Shown in pieces: positions 38,801 through 49,600 of a DNA stretch of 64,000 nt. Under the pieces are notes generated by a model. It did not search any database. It was not told the DNA's origin and was given only the letters and a program-made list of their open reading frames with translations. Both the position numbers and the translations under genes were made by a program. Each line of letters starts with the position of its first letter. Positions within the stretch are counted from its first letter, which is position 1. Source of the DNA: Dicaeum eximium (lineage: Eukaryota > Chordata > Aves > Passeriformes > Dicaeidae); NCBI GenBank assembly GCA_013396995.1, contig VWZP01009168.1, positions 1,039,962-1,103,961 of the forward strand, read 5' to 3'.

Positions 38801-41800
38801 GGTCAAGATGTGTTTTGGAACTAAATGTGCTTAAATATTTTCATTGATGACAGCATCACATAAGGTAATTATGAAAACTGTGGTTTGGATAGCTAAGAAT
38901 GTAAAACATAATTTATGAGTAGATATCTATCTAAAGGCATATTAAGTATATTTGCCCTCTGAAACTCATAAAGAGAAAATACTGCACACTGAGAAGCTAT
39001 ATCAAGATAAAACACAATGTTTAGACAAAGAGTTATGATCTAGCCAGAAATATATTTACACTGGACACTGGAAGACAATTGAATATAATTTTGGTAATAA
39101 TAACATTTTTGCCCTCCCACAACATTTTTAATTGGAGGACCCACAGAGGCCACTGTTCAGAAAATTCCATTGTTTTACTGTGTTGTTGTAATGTAAGTAA
39201 GCATGACATTTACTTTGGGGGGAAAAAAAAAAACAAACCAAAAAACCCCAAGGTACAGAAGTGAACAATGCTTACTATCACAACCTAAAAGTAACTCCTA
39301 GTGCATGACTTTGATTGGGACCAGAGCTGGAACCCAGCTCTGGCCTCACTTGGGAAACTGTATGCACTCCAATCATTTATCTCCTTGCTGTAATGTAAAT
39401 CAGCAGGGAGAGCAGAGTGCACCCAGTTTCAAAGCAGCAGATGAGCAGTAACCATTACTTCTCTCCTCAGCACTTGAAAGACTCCCTTGACTGCTCAAAT
39501 GAATTCTCAAGCCAGTGATCCTGAGGAAAAAGTGCTTCTACTTGCTGACTGCACTGCATTGTGGAAGGGTAACTCACAGGACAAATCTAAGAGAAAGCTT
39601 CATCCTCTGAGTCCTGAATTGACATAAAGGTGTATCCAATGCCAGTGTGTGCATTTGTCAGAGTGAGAGGTCAGCTGCTGCACCTTTGTGAGCAACACCA
39701 GCAGCCCCCTTTAAGACACACACCAAGAGAACTCAACAAGGCTCTTTAAGTAAAGAGCCTTGAGAGAGTCCAGTTTCTAACCTGCTCAGTGAGTGACCAG
39801 CCTGAAGTCTGACAATGAGCTCTCAGCAGAAGAGATTTGGGATCCTTGGGTTTAAACATTTTCTCAATCAAGTGAGCCCAGAGCCGCCTCCCAGCTCTCA
39901 GCTTCGCTATTTCCATATAGAAGTTCATGCCAATTCCCCAGAAGAAAGAGAGCCTGTAATAGGAGAACATGAACAGAATATAACATTGAATCATTCTAAT
40001 AACTCTGGATCAGTAATGGAGAAGCCCTACAGCAAGGTCTCTGACTAATGTATTTTCACAGATGATGGGAATGTTCCTATTTGCTTGTACGTGTAAAAAT
40101 ACTGAGTTTGATATTAAACTCTATAGAGGTTTTACCAAAAGTGAGTTTTGTGCTTGCAAATTTCTTGAGCTCACCTAGGTGCAAATTCATCAATAGTAAG
40201 GCCAGCTTTAAGCCCAGTTCTGCAGTACTCCAAGCCATCTGCTATGGTATAAGCTAATTCCAGGATGGTGTCAGCTCCTGCCTCCTGCATGTGGTACCCA
40301 CTGATGGAAATGGAATTAAATTTTGGCATATACTGAAAAAAAAAAAAGATACAACAGGGTATAATAGCAGAAGGGAGGATCAAATACTTCTTCTATCAAC
40401 ATTCACACAGAATCACAGAATGGTTTGAGTTGGAAGGGAGTTAAAGGTCATCTTGTTTCAACACCCCCTGCCACAGGCAGGGACACCTTCCACCATCCCA
40501 GGGTGCTCCAAGCCCTGTCCAACCTGGCCTTGGACACTTCCAGGGATCCAGGGGCAGCCACAGCTTCTCTGGGCACCCTTGTGCCAGGGCCTCACCACCC
40601 TCACAGGGAAGAATTTCTTCTAACATCTAATCTAAACCCTCCTTTAGCTTAAAATGTTCCTCCTTGTCCTGTCACTATCTGTGTAAAAAGTTGTCACTAT
40701 TGGTGTAAAAGGTTGCTCTCAATCTATTTTATAAATCCCCCTTGGGTACTGAAAGGCTGCAATGAGGTCCCCCTGGAGCCTTCTCCAGGCTGAACACCCC
40801 CAGCTCGCTCAGCCTGTCCCCAGGGCAGAGGTGCTGCAGCCCATTCACAGAATTCCTTGTTGACTACAAATACAACCCATCGCTACAAAGATGTGTTTGC
40901 AAATCTGGTCTGACTCAAACTTCAAATTTATAATATAAGTGAAGTTGGATCTTAATGTGTCCCTTTCCACAGCCATATTACTCTTCTCTGTGACATCTTC
41001 CTTTCTTTGTTCTCCAAAGTGCCTCATAAACAGTTAACCTAATAATAGAAGTTATCCATTTAAACCATTAATACCTTTGAGGTGTACTGGAAGATGTCAG
41101 CAATGATCCGCATGGATGGTTCTGGGGGGAAAATGTAGGTATTTCTGACCATGAACTCCTTCAGGATGTCATTTTGGATTGTCCCTGTCAGCTTGTCCTG
41201 AGGCACTCCCTGCTCTTCCCCAGTCACAATGAATGTAGCCAGCACAGGAATGACTGCCCCGTTCATAGTCATGGAAACTGACATTTTCTCCAAAGGAATT
41301 CCATCAAAAAGGATTTTGGTGTCTTCCACTGTGTCAATGGCAACTCCAGCCATTCCAACATCTCCTCGAACTCGGGGGTTGTCTGAGTCATAACCACGGT
41401 GGGTGGCTAAGTCAAAAGCAACTGATAATCCCTGCTGGCCAGCTGCGTGAAAAAGAAAGGAAAAAAACCAAAAAACAAGAAAGAGAGACAGTTGGAAGTG
41501 TTGAACAGACTTGCATTAGGATGGGATCTAAATTTATTAACTCTATTTTACATGAGTCAGGCTTGGATGGCAAATTCAATTTTGATGTTAACTGTTCCCT
41601 CCCCAAATCTGTCCAAGGTCTAGTAGTCTTAAACTTTAAATAAAAAAGTTTTTAACTGGGGAAAAAAAGCCAAAAAGGTAGTCCTTACTGTGCTTTAAAA
41701 ATTGCTGAATAACAGCTCACCCAGAAGTTATAAATATGCCTAGACAGGCAGTATAAGAGCTTATACACATAACTAAGCTTGGCTTAGCTGGGAACAGAAA

Positions 41801-42699
41801 TGTCAAACTCTGTCACATCACCTTCTCTTTATCACAAACTAAGCACCACTACTGACACATGTTGTTATTTGTAAATTTACAGTAAGAGAAAATTATTCAT
41901 ATAAAGCAGGGAACAGGACAGCCAGAGCTTTTCTTGCTGCAGCCTGAAAACAGAACCCAAAACTCTGCTGTCCCCAGGTATTCCTCCATCTGACCAGTGA
42001 CTGGGCTGTGCTAACAGCTAACCCAGGTTACCACTTCTGCTTCAGCTCTGTGATCTCAGCTGCTTGGGATGGACCCTGGGATGCAACCAACTTATGTCTG
42101 TGTGTTAAGGTGCAATAACTAACACCAGCATTTAACATATTCATTCTCCACAGCAAAATGAAACAAAGGCACTTCCAGAAATGATCCAATTTCCCAGTAA
42201 TAAAGAAAGACAGTGGCACTGGGAAGACCTTATCAAAGACACAAACTCACAGTGTAGAATAATCACGTTTGCCATGTAACTGACTTAGCTCATCTCCCCC
42301 ATTGCTTCACGAGGCAGTGTTGTTTCCCAGACCAGCTGCCCCACCTTTGATGTTGTCCTTGTAGAACTTGTTGCTCTCCTCCACTGTACTGAACCCAGCA
42401 TACTGGCGGATGGTCCACGGCCTGTACGTGTACATGGTGGGGTAGGGCCCCCGGGTGAAAGGCTTCATCCCTGGCAGCTCCTCAGGGAAGTCCTCAGTGT
42501 CCCTTTTGGAGTACAAAGGCTTGATGTCGATCCCTTCTGGGGTGTGCCAAATTAAATCCTTTGGGTTCTTGCCTTTCAGCTGCTTCTGAGCCAGGGCAGC
42601 CCACTCGGGGTGCAGCGGCTGCCTGTGCAGGGAGCGCCAGGCCAGGCGGGCGCAGCGGCGCGGCCGCAGCCGCAGAACGGCGTCCCCCGCCCTCAGCAT
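29812..42699 (-). CDS. MMUT: Methylmalonyl-CoA mutase, mitochondrial, 12 coding exons, 740 aa
   Basis: The enzyme isomerises L-methylmalonyl-CoA to succinyl-CoA with adenosylcobalamin in the mitochondrial matrix (propionate catabolism). Coding exons in transcript order: 42345-42699, 41075-41442, 40175-40332, 39782-39953, 38189-38437, 37800-37911, 36443-36558, 35800-35915, 33629-33760, 31446-31593, 31193-31360, 29812-29940. From the second onward these have the lengths I know for human MMUT (368, 158, 172, 249, 112, 116, 116, 132, 148, 168, 129). The Arg-rich residues 1-30 are a mitochondrial presequence about ten residues shorter than human. The TIM-barrel substrate domain follows. The C-terminal B12 domain has DGHDRG at 615-620, with H617 the expected cobalt ligand. 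No frameshift or stop is present. The start is ATG at 42699; the frame opens upstream without another ATG in the exon. The gene is head-to-head with CENPQ. Confidence 0.98.
31681..32097 (+). mobile_element. Solo LTR of an endogenous retrovirus, in an MMUT intron
   Basis: The element starts TGTTGAGAT and ends ATTTCCACA, which is an imperfect terminal inverted repeat. It is flanked by ATTA on both sides (31677-31680 and 32098-32101); the shared string is ACAATTA if the terminal ACA is included. It contains a TATA box (31917-31925) and AATAAA (32037-32042), both on the plus strand. No internal viral genes are attached. It is antisense to MMUT. Confidence 0.8.
32640..32705 (+). mobile_element. 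CR1 3' end fragment
   Basis: The last about 65 bases of a CR1 with tail GATTCTGTCATTCTATG, in an MMUT intron. Confidence 0.8.
37470..37482 (-). promoter_or_regulatory. CTCF-like core motif in an MMUT intron
   Basis: The minus strand reads CCACAAGATGGCG, one mismatch from the common CTCF core. Short motifs occur by chance, so this is weak. Confidence 0.3.
40405..40848 (-). mobile_element. CR1 3' fragment, about 445 bp
   Basis: Reversed tail CACAGAATCACAGAATGG and the full 3' block, in the MMUT intron just upstream of the 40332 exon. It is little diverged. Confidence 0.95.
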
Positions 42700-42724
42700 G
42701 GCTCTGCTCACAGCCCGGGGCAAG
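42700..42724 (-). other. MMUT: MMUT exon 2, 5' UTR part
   Basis: A polypyrimidine tract and acceptor AG (42726-42725) precede this piece, which leads directly into the start codon. The upstream non-coding exon is at the CpG island about 2.3 kb away. Confidence 0.8.
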
Positions 42725-43125
42725 CTGGACAGAACAAAAACAGGTATTTTGTGTTGTCACATGCACCTAGCAGAGATGTCAGGATGGACAGGTCATGCAG
42801 TTTGCTAGAGCCAAAACAATCCCTCAAGAGAAAAATGAAACATGTAATTCATGCACTCATTTGACAGACAGCCCTTCCTCTTGCCTTTCAACCAGGAACA
42901 GATTCAGGAAAAATCCTACATTTTCCTCTAACCAAGGAAAACATTCCCACAACTTACCTACATCCACATCTGAAATGTGTAACTTATTTCAGTCCCTCAG
43001 CATCACTGTCACTAATCAGTCACTGTAAAGCCATTGTGAGGCATGAAGATGGCATGGCCAGCCACCCTCTCACCTTCACATCTCTCTCCTCTAGGAATTC
43101 CTTCATGTCAAAGAGCAATGCTTTT

Positions 43126-43210
43126 CCAGGAATGGGGCAGCTACAGCTTCTCTGGGCAACCTGTGCCAGTGCCTCACCACCCTCACAGAATTTCTTCCCA
43201 GTATCCAGCA
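43126..43210 (-). mobile_element. CR1 fragment
   Basis: Short reversed CR1 3' block (CAGCTTCTCTGGGCAACCTG), in MMUT intron 1. Confidence 0.85.
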
Positions 43211-43414
43211 TCAGGAAGGTGCTCTGCAGGAAGTGAGCTCTCAGAAAATTGCAGATATAACCATACACTTTGGAAAAGATGGCTTGGGCTGGATGGAAAC
43301 TAGAGATAGGTTGAAAAAGAAAGAAGAAAAAAGAATGTGGTATGTGAGAACACAGAGACAATGCAAGCTGCAGAGCTTGTCCTACCATGCATGAGACTGA
43401 TAGGGGCAATAATG

Positions 43415-43583
43415 TGAAGTATTCCTTGTGAGGGTGGTGAGGCACAGGTTGCCCAGAGAAGCTGTGGCTGCCCAGTCCCTAGAAGTGTCCAAGGCCAGGC
43501 TGGATGAAGCTTGGAGCAACCTGGGATCGGCAAGGGTTGGAATGAGATGATTTTCAGGTCTTTTCCAACTCAAACCAGTCTGT
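43415..43583 (+). mobile_element. CR1 3' fragment
   Basis: CR1 3' block with a short CAGTCTGTG tail, in MMUT intron 1. Confidence 0.88.
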
Positions 43584-43954
43584 GAGTTCAGTAACTCCTA
43601 AAAGCTGTAAGCTTCTTTGTTTCTGTTCTCCATACCCTATCTTTGCAATTCCGTACAAAAACAAAACCTTTACAGCTTGGCTCCAAGGGTCAGTCACCCC
43701 CTCACTCTCTCACCTCTTTCAAATCTCCCAAGAAACACACAATTCCCTGACACCTTTATGAGAAATCCTGCATAAAACTGGAGAGCACCCACATCATTGC
43801 AGCAACACCCTCCAAACACGTGCTTTAATAATATATATGCAAGTGTGGCATGCCTATAACCTGAGGAGCACAGAGGAACTCCTAAGGAGCACTCATGCCC
43901 TGTGGGGATGTGATGCTGCAGCCAGGATGGAAGGCAAGCTGTGCCCACACCCCT

Positions 43955-44600
43955 GCATGGCTCACAGGATGGGTCAGGCTGGGAGGGACCACAGGGGCTC
44001 ATCTGGTGCCACCTCCCTGCTCCAGCAGGGTCACCCCAGAGCACAGGGCATGGGCTTGTGTCCAGAAAATATCGCCAGAGAGGGAGACTCCACAGCCTCT
44101 CTGGACAATCTGTTCAGTGCTTGGTCACTGCACAGGAAAGAAGTTCTGCCTCCTGTGCAGGTGGAACTTGCTGGGCTCAGTCCCTGCCCATCCTCTGGTG
44201 CCATTGCTGGGCCCTGGAGCAGAGCCTGGCCCTGCTCTGAGCCCTCCCTGCACACAGGGACACCCAGGGATGAGGGCCCCTCTCAGCTGGGGATCCTCTC
44301 CAGGCTGAACAGCCCCAGCTCCCTCAGCCTTTCCTGGTCAGGGAGATGCTCCAGTCCCTCCCTCATCTCTGTCACCCAGCACTGGACACACGCCAGGAGC
44401 TCCGTGTCTCTCTCGTCCTGAGGAGCCCAGACCTGCACGCAGCACCCCAGGTGTGAGCAGGGGGCAGGATCCCCTTCCTGCTGGCAATGCTCTTCCTAAA
44501 GCACGCCGGGATTATCCCTGCCCGGTGCTGGACGCCGCATTTACCCTTGTTCAGTTTCAGACAATTCCTCTCTGCCCATCTCCCATCCCGGCACCCCAAG
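43955..44600 (-). mobile_element. CR1 fragment, about 640 bp
   Basis: Diverged reversed CR1 (CTCTCCAGGCTGAACAGCCC and neighbours) that runs up to the GC-rich tandem repeat. The left border is approximate. Confidence 0.85.
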
Positions 44601-44632
44601 AGAACCCCAGAGCCGCCCTGCCAGCCCCTCTC

Positions 44633-44763
44633 GCGCCTCTCCCTGCCCAGCCCCACAGCCCCACAGGAACGCTCCGCTCTCCGCACCTCTCCCTGCCCAG
44701 CCCCACAGGAACGCTCCGCTCTCCGCGCCTCTCCCTGCCCAGCCCCACAGGAACGCTCCGCTC
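44633..44763. repeat. GC-rich tandem repeat, 42-bp unit, running into the gap
   Basis: Three copies begin at 44633, 44683 and 44725. The unit includes CCTGCCCAGCCCCACAGGAA and ACGCTCCGCTCTCC. The first copy has an extra internal CCCCACAG (50 bp). The third runs to the N run, so the true copy number is unknown. Confidence 0.85.
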
Positions 44764-44854
44764 NNNNNNNNNNNNNNNNNNNNNNNNNNNNNNNNNNNNN
44801 NNNNNNNNNNNNNNNNNNNNNNNNNNNNNNNNNNNNNNNNNNNNNNNNNNNNNN
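44764..44854. other. Assembly gap of 91 N
   Basis: A run of N follows directly after the 42-bp repeat. Repeat content and GC richness probably caused the break; the real length may differ from 91. Confidence 0.99.
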
Positions 44855-45029
44855 CAGCACGCCCCTCGGGCGGCCAATGGCGACGGGGGGCCGGGCCGGG
44901 AGCTGGGACAGGGGATAAGGACAAGGACAGGGGCAGGGCTCGGGGCTCCGGACATGAACAGGGACATGGAAAGGGATCGGGATCAGGATCAGAATGGGGA
45001 TCAGGACAGGGATGGCATCCCCCCGTTAC

Positions 45030-45092
45030 CTGTCACCGGCCTCTCCGTCAGCGCGTGGCCCCTCCGCACGCGCGGTGGGCGGGAGCGGCGTT
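45030..45092 (-). other. MMUT: Probable MMUT non-coding exon 1
   Basis: On the minus strand the CpG island carries a good donor, GACAG|GTAACG, with the last exon base at 45030. It is the expected partner of the 42724 acceptor. The transcription start was not determined, so the 5' end given is approximate. Confidence 0.6.
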
Positions 45093-45102
45093 GCGCATGC
45101 GC
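45092..45102. promoter_or_regulatory. NRF1-type palindrome
   Basis: TGCGCATGCGC matches the consensus for NRF1, an activator common at bidirectional, mitochondrial and housekeeping promoters. It lies midway between the MMUT and CENPQ first exons. Confidence 0.7.
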
Positions 45103-45139
45103 CGCGGGGAGCGCGGGCTTGGTTTGTAACGTCCCGGCG

Positions 45140-45192
45140 GGCTGAGGCGGGACCGGCGGCAGGGCTGAGGAAGGGGAGGCAGCGCCGGGGAG
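45140..45192 (+). other. CENPQ: Probable CENPQ non-coding exon 1
   Basis: The CpG island carries a strong donor GGGAG|GTGAGA with the last exon base at 45192. It would splice to the acceptor at 46143. The 5' end is approximate. Confidence 0.5.
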
Positions 45193-45316
45193 GTGAGACT
45201 CGGGGCGAGATGAGCTCGGAGGAGAGGAAGGTGTTTGTGGAGCTGTTATCCGCGATGCTGTCCGGCAGCACCGGGCAGCGGGCATTTGGGGATGTGAGGG
45301 GGTATGAGTGGGGAGG

Positions 45317-45335
45317 ACTACAACTCCCAGCATGC
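45317..45335 (+). promoter_or_regulatory. ZNF143/Staf-type site (first of inverted pair)
   Basis: ACTACAACTCCCAGCATGC closely matches the ZNF143 (SBS) consensus. It lies about 125 bases past the predicted CENPQ exon 1 donor and pairs with an inverted copy 42 bases downstream. Confidence 0.7.
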
Positions 45336-45377
45336 ACTGCCATGCGGCAAATGACCTAAGCGACGGAGTGGAGCGAT

Positions 45378-45396
45378 GCATGCCGGGAGTTGTAGT
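45378..45396 (-). promoter_or_regulatory. ZNF143/Staf-type site (second of inverted pair)
   Basis: Read on the minus strand this is ACTACAACTCCCGGCATGC, one base different from the first copy. The homology extends two bases further outward, giving 21-bp inverted arms. Confidence 0.7.
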
Positions 45397-45467
45397 CCAC
45401 GCTTTATTTGCGGTGCGTTGTGAAAGCTGTCCCACAGCACCGGTAATTGAGGAGGAGGGGACAGGAA

Positions 45468-45587
45468 GGGCTTATTTACCTGGTTTAGGGCTTATTTAGC
45501 TGATGTGGGGATTATTTACCTGGCATATGGTTTATTTACGTGTTTTAGGCCTCACTGACTCGTCCGGGGATTATTTGTCTGGTTTCA
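45468..45587. repeat. Degenerate 20-bp tandem repeat, six units
   Basis: Six consecutive 20-base units start at 45468, 45488, 45508, 45528, 45548 and 45568. Five share the core TTATTT followed by (A/G)(C/G)(C/T/G)T(G)-like sequence, e.g. GGGCTTATTTACCTGGTTTA. Unit five is strongly diverged. The array lies in CENPQ intron 1. Confidence 0.75.
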
Positions 45588-45846
45588 ATTTCGACACTTG
45601 CCTGGTGAGAAGTGACAGGACCTGAGGGAGTGAGTGAAAAGCTGAATAAATCTGTGTCGTCGTGCTTTAGTGGCGAGAAGTGTGGTGGGGTTTGTGGCTA
45701 TTCCCTTCCGTGTGACTGCTTTTCCTCCTGTCTCTATAGCAAGAAAAGAAATTGTAGGTTTAAACTGCATCAGAGACTGCCGTGCTTATGTGCTAAGGTA
45801 AAAAGTTCTGGTAATTGGATGACTGCACTGAAAATTAGAAAGATGA

Positions 45847-45932
45847 ATCATGGAATCACAGAATGGTTTGGGATGGAAGAGGTTTTAAAGATCATCTATT
45901 CCCAACCCTGCCATGGCAGAGACATCTTCAAA
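45847..45932 (-). mobile_element. CR1 3' end fragment
   Basis: Reversed tail CATGGAATCACAGAATGG and about 65 bases, in CENPQ intron 1. Confidence 0.88.
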
Positions 45933-46176
45933 ATGGGGAGGGGATGCTTTTTTTAGTGGTCTTACATTTAGGTAAATTTACAGGGTTTGGGCTCTAGGTT
46001 AGCAAATATTCAAACATTTCATCTCATATGGGGCTTATTGGGTTGAGCCCGATTTCCATAGTTTTGTTTTTTAAAGTATGGTTTGCACTGTAGGGGTATA
46101 GTTGCTGGATTTTAATTTTGTCTTTGTTCCCATTGGTTTACAGATAACGAAACCCCGCCACACACCTTCCAATAAA

Positions 46177-47256
46177 ATGGGGAAATCAACTGGTGGGAGA
46201 TCAGAAAAAAATCCTTTTAAATCACAAAATAAGCAAGGGCCTTCCAGCAAAAAAAAGCGAGCAGATGAACAAGGAAGCAAACAAGGTCAAAAAAGACAGG
46301 TATTCATTACGTTGAATCAAACATGTAGAAAAGTAACCAGGGTGGGGGGAAGGGGAAAGAGGTATATTTCCCCATTTTTAAAATTTGAATTTATAGAGAA
46401 TAATTCCTTAACTAAAAGTAGTCCTCTCGAGGAGATGCCCAGTGTGAAGAGCTCTTTTGAGCAGTCTTCAATAAAGCTTTTTTTATTTTTTGGGTGGTCA
46501 GTGTCAAAGACTTTTGTCAGACACTGGCACAGTGAGTTCGTAGGAGTAGATGAATGATTGCACAGCAGAGGATGTCTCAAAATTGTCACATTTGCTGTAA
46601 ATGTTTCCCTTCAGCAGGTCCCTCAGACAGCCAAAAGGAAAGTTAAGGACCTGAAGGATTATTCCCCTGCAGGTAGGGCCCTGTTATTTCCTGTTAAATC
46701 TGAACTGTTTTACACCAGTCTGACTGAACTGAGTCACAAGGCTGTCTGTCCAGGTTTGACAAGTCATTCCTTTCCCTTTTTTCCTTTGTCATAACAGGAG
46801 AAAAAGGGTCTTCAAAAAAGGTGAAGCTGTCCAGTGCTACAGTAGGATCTTGGCAGCCTCTCTCAGAGAGCAGTAGGCTGTTCCTGGAAAATGTAGTGGA
46901 TTCAGTAGTACTGTAAGTGCCAAATATCCTGATGGTTCTTCTTTGTTTCCTCAAGGAGCAAAGTAAAAATCAGAGTATATTTGAACTGGAAGTCAGTGTG
47001 GTTTTTGATGTGTTCTCCGTGCTTGCAGACTTTGTGATGGAAATCCTGCCTGTGTTTTCTTTCCAGGTCTGTTTTGTCCCAACAGAGGAAGGGAAAAGAT
47101 GATGTTCAGAAGCACCTCAATGTGCTGAAAAAAAGGTAAGAAATTATAAAATAATAGAAAATAGGGAGAGAAAAGATTTCTTCTACCCAGTTGTTTTGTA
47201 CCATACTTTGAGGGCAAGCTAAAACTCTCTCTCTGACATATATCTAAATATTCAGA

Positions 47257-47292
<36 letters not shown>

Positions 47293-49215
47293 AAGCTATA
47301 TAATGTTTCATAAAAGCATTTCCAGGTTTTACTAAAATGGTCATCATTTGGAAGCAGTTAAAAATCCTTCTCTTAGAACTTAATTTGAAAAGCAGAAGGG
47401 TTAGAACTGGGAAAATATTAGGAAAATATTAATTAATGTCAGTTTATAGTCAGGGAGTGTAGAGGCCAGTGGAGTATAAACCACACAAGGTCAGTGCAAT
47501 AGCAAACATGAGAATTTTGGGATTTCTTATTCCTGGTTCCTTCCTTGAACACCTACTCCACATGATTTTGGAAAACAATTCAAGCCAATTTTTCTTTCCC
47601 TCTGCAGTCTTCATTGGCAGCAAGTAAGTTTAAAGCTATAGTGAGATTAGTTTTTCCCCAGAATTTTCTTTATGCTTTGCAAAGAACTCCAAACAAGTCA
47701 TGCTTTCCTTTTCCTGTAACTAAAGGGTGCTGAGAAGTTTCAAGACTTTAAAGGTGCCTCCAGGAAAGCTAGGCAACCTGAAGAATATCCTGAGCCTTCA
47801 AATGGCAGAGAAAGAAATGCTTGAGACAAATGAGGAGTCTTTGGAACAACTGGAGGTATGAAAAGCAAGGAAGGGAAGAAATTACCACTCTGCTGGCCAT
47901 GCCTGTGCTGTTGTGGAGTGTCCAGTGTTCATCATTGTCATCCACCTTTCCTGCAAAGCTCTGTCTCTTTTTGGATGTTTTTCAGTTACTCGGTGTCTTC
48001 TGTGGGATTCACCATCTCTAAAGTAAATTTTCTTCTGGTTTTGTGTTTGTTTTGTTTTAGGAAGAAATAACTGAAGCAGAGAGCTCAGTGGAGCGCATTG
48101 AGGAAAATAAACAGCAGCTGCAGGACAAAATCCAGGTGCTCAAGAGCCAGTTAGAGAAAGATGAAAAAGATGCCAGGGAGGTATTTATCATAAATACTTG
48201 TGTACTCCTATAACCTAGAGGAATGGGCTGACTTCAGAGCTTTCTCAAACAAGCTGTTTCTCAGGCAGTGTCGTGTAAGGAAGGCCTTATTTGTCTTTGG
48301 GAATGGATCTTCTTAATCTTTCCAACTTCAGTTGCAGAATTAAGTTTGGTGTCAGAAGTTGGTTATTTTCCTACTTGTGTGCCTGATATTTGGGGGTTTG
48401 GATTGTTTTTTTATTATCTTCTTTTTCTAGGTATTCCAGGAAAATGGCAGTGGAGCACTCCAACTTCCAGCACTCCCCAAGCAAAGTTTGCAGGCACCCA
48501 CTTTGCAGGTGAGTGTGGAATATATTTATCTTTTCAGAGACACTTTGGTTATGAGGAGGAAGGCAACAGAATGTGCTTTTATCCCTTAACCTCTGCCAGA
48601 GGGGGCAATTCTGAAAATTCAGAATATTTGAATACGTTTTCATTTTCCGTGTTATAATTTTGTTCTTTTCATTGAGAGCTATATGCTTATGCTTTAAAAC
48701 CAGGACAAAATCTTAAATTCTCCACATCCCTGGAAGTGTTCAAGGCCAGGTTGGATGGGGCTCTGAGCAACCTGGGACAGTGGAACCTTGTGGGAGGTGT
48801 CCCTGCCCATGGCAGAGGGTTGGAACAAGCTGATCTTTAAGGTTCCTTCCAACCCAAACCATTCTGTGATCTTATGATTTAAAACATTGCATGTCTTTTC
48901 CTAGAAACCCTATGGCCCTGGGGAACTTGTAATTTCTGAAATACATCTATAACTGCTGGATGGAAGACTCATTCTGTGACTTTGAATCTTTTTTGTTTGA
49001 GCTGTAGCTGGGCTGCATGAAAGTGAAATTCCTGTTGCACTCGACAAAAGCTGTTTTTTCATTTGTTATCTACCATTATTCTTTAGGAGGAAATTTTGAA
49101 GGTAAAGAATCAGAAGGGCCTTTTAAAGGATATGAATGCTATTCAGCAGTCAGCTGACTTGAAGAACTTGTTAACCCTCATTGAAAAGACCTATGAGAAG
49201 GTGGATTTGCTTTGA
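46177..49215 (+). CDS. CENPQ: Centromere protein Q, 8 coding exons, about 273 aa
   Basis: CENP-Q is a subunit of the CENP-O/P/Q/R/U module of the constitutive centromere-associated network and acts at the inner kinetochore. Coding exons: 46177-46299, 46615-46672, 46798-46912, 47067-47135, 47726-47855, 48061-48180, 48431-48508, 49087-49215, all GT-AG and in frame. Residues 1-60 form a Lys/Arg-rich tail. A conserved WQPLSESSR block starts near residue 75, LKVPPGKL lies in the 47726 exon, and residues about 150-210 are a charged coiled coil. The C-terminal LLTLIEKTYEKVDLL block resembles human CENPQ. Length matches human (268 aa). The first exon listed begins at acceptor 46143 with 33 bases before the ATG. 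The second exon has a tandem CAGCAG acceptor, so 272- and 273-residue forms are possible. Confidence 0.95.
47259..47290. repeat. (TA)n microsatellite
   Basis: About fifteen TA units in a CENPQ intron. Confidence 0.95.
48718..48878 (+). mobile_element. CR1 3' fragment
   Basis: CR1 3' end with tail ATTCTGTGATCTTATG, in the last CENPQ intron. Confidence 0.92.
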
Positions 49216-49600
49216 GAAGCCAAAACGTGTGGAGTCTCCACACTGAGTTTGGAATCTGCTTTCTTCCTAATGGCTTTCCTGCTGTGACTGCTGAATTTCT
49301 GTTAAAACATTTTCTATTAACATCGGTATATAAATGTGTAGGTACATTTTGGGACTCAATTGATTTAAGTAATTTGTCAAGGTTTTTGGTGGGTTTTTTT
49401 GGCCTGTGATGACTTCTAATGATATATCCTGTCTTAGGAGAAGGGAGGGAAGGGAGGGACCTGGGGTTATTTGGGTGTTATTACAGAATAAGGGAACTAT
49501 TTCATTCTATTTGCACTTCTATATCTATAAATCACTGAAGGCTATGTCGTTTACCAAAGTAGTTTTTATTAGGGAGTTTAAACCTGAAACAGGTAGTAAA

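Larger units (their letters stand above)
44600..45420. promoter_or_regulatory. CpG-island bidirectional promoter of MMUT and CENPQ
   Basis: This GC- and CpG-rich stretch separates the two divergent genes. It contains a CCAAT box (44874-44878), a GC box (45077-45083) and a perfect NRF1-type palindrome TGCGCATGCGC (45092-45102). The MMUT donor (45030) and a CENPQ donor (45192) flank the palindrome, so both start sites probably lie close to it. There is no TATA box. Part of the island is lost in an assembly gap. Confidence 0.8.

Noticed and set aside
42700..42723. Upstream extension of the MMUT frame
   Set aside because: The frame is open but starts with TTG, not ATG, and the MLRA start matches the known MMUT N-terminus.
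44453..45145. 230-codon open frame across the CpG island
   Set aside because: It runs through the N gap and a GC-rich repeat; stops are rare in such sequence and no protein family is suggested.
45468..45587. CRISPR-like reading of the 20-bp array
   Set aside because: Units are adjacent and diverged, with no spacers, in a vertebrate genome.
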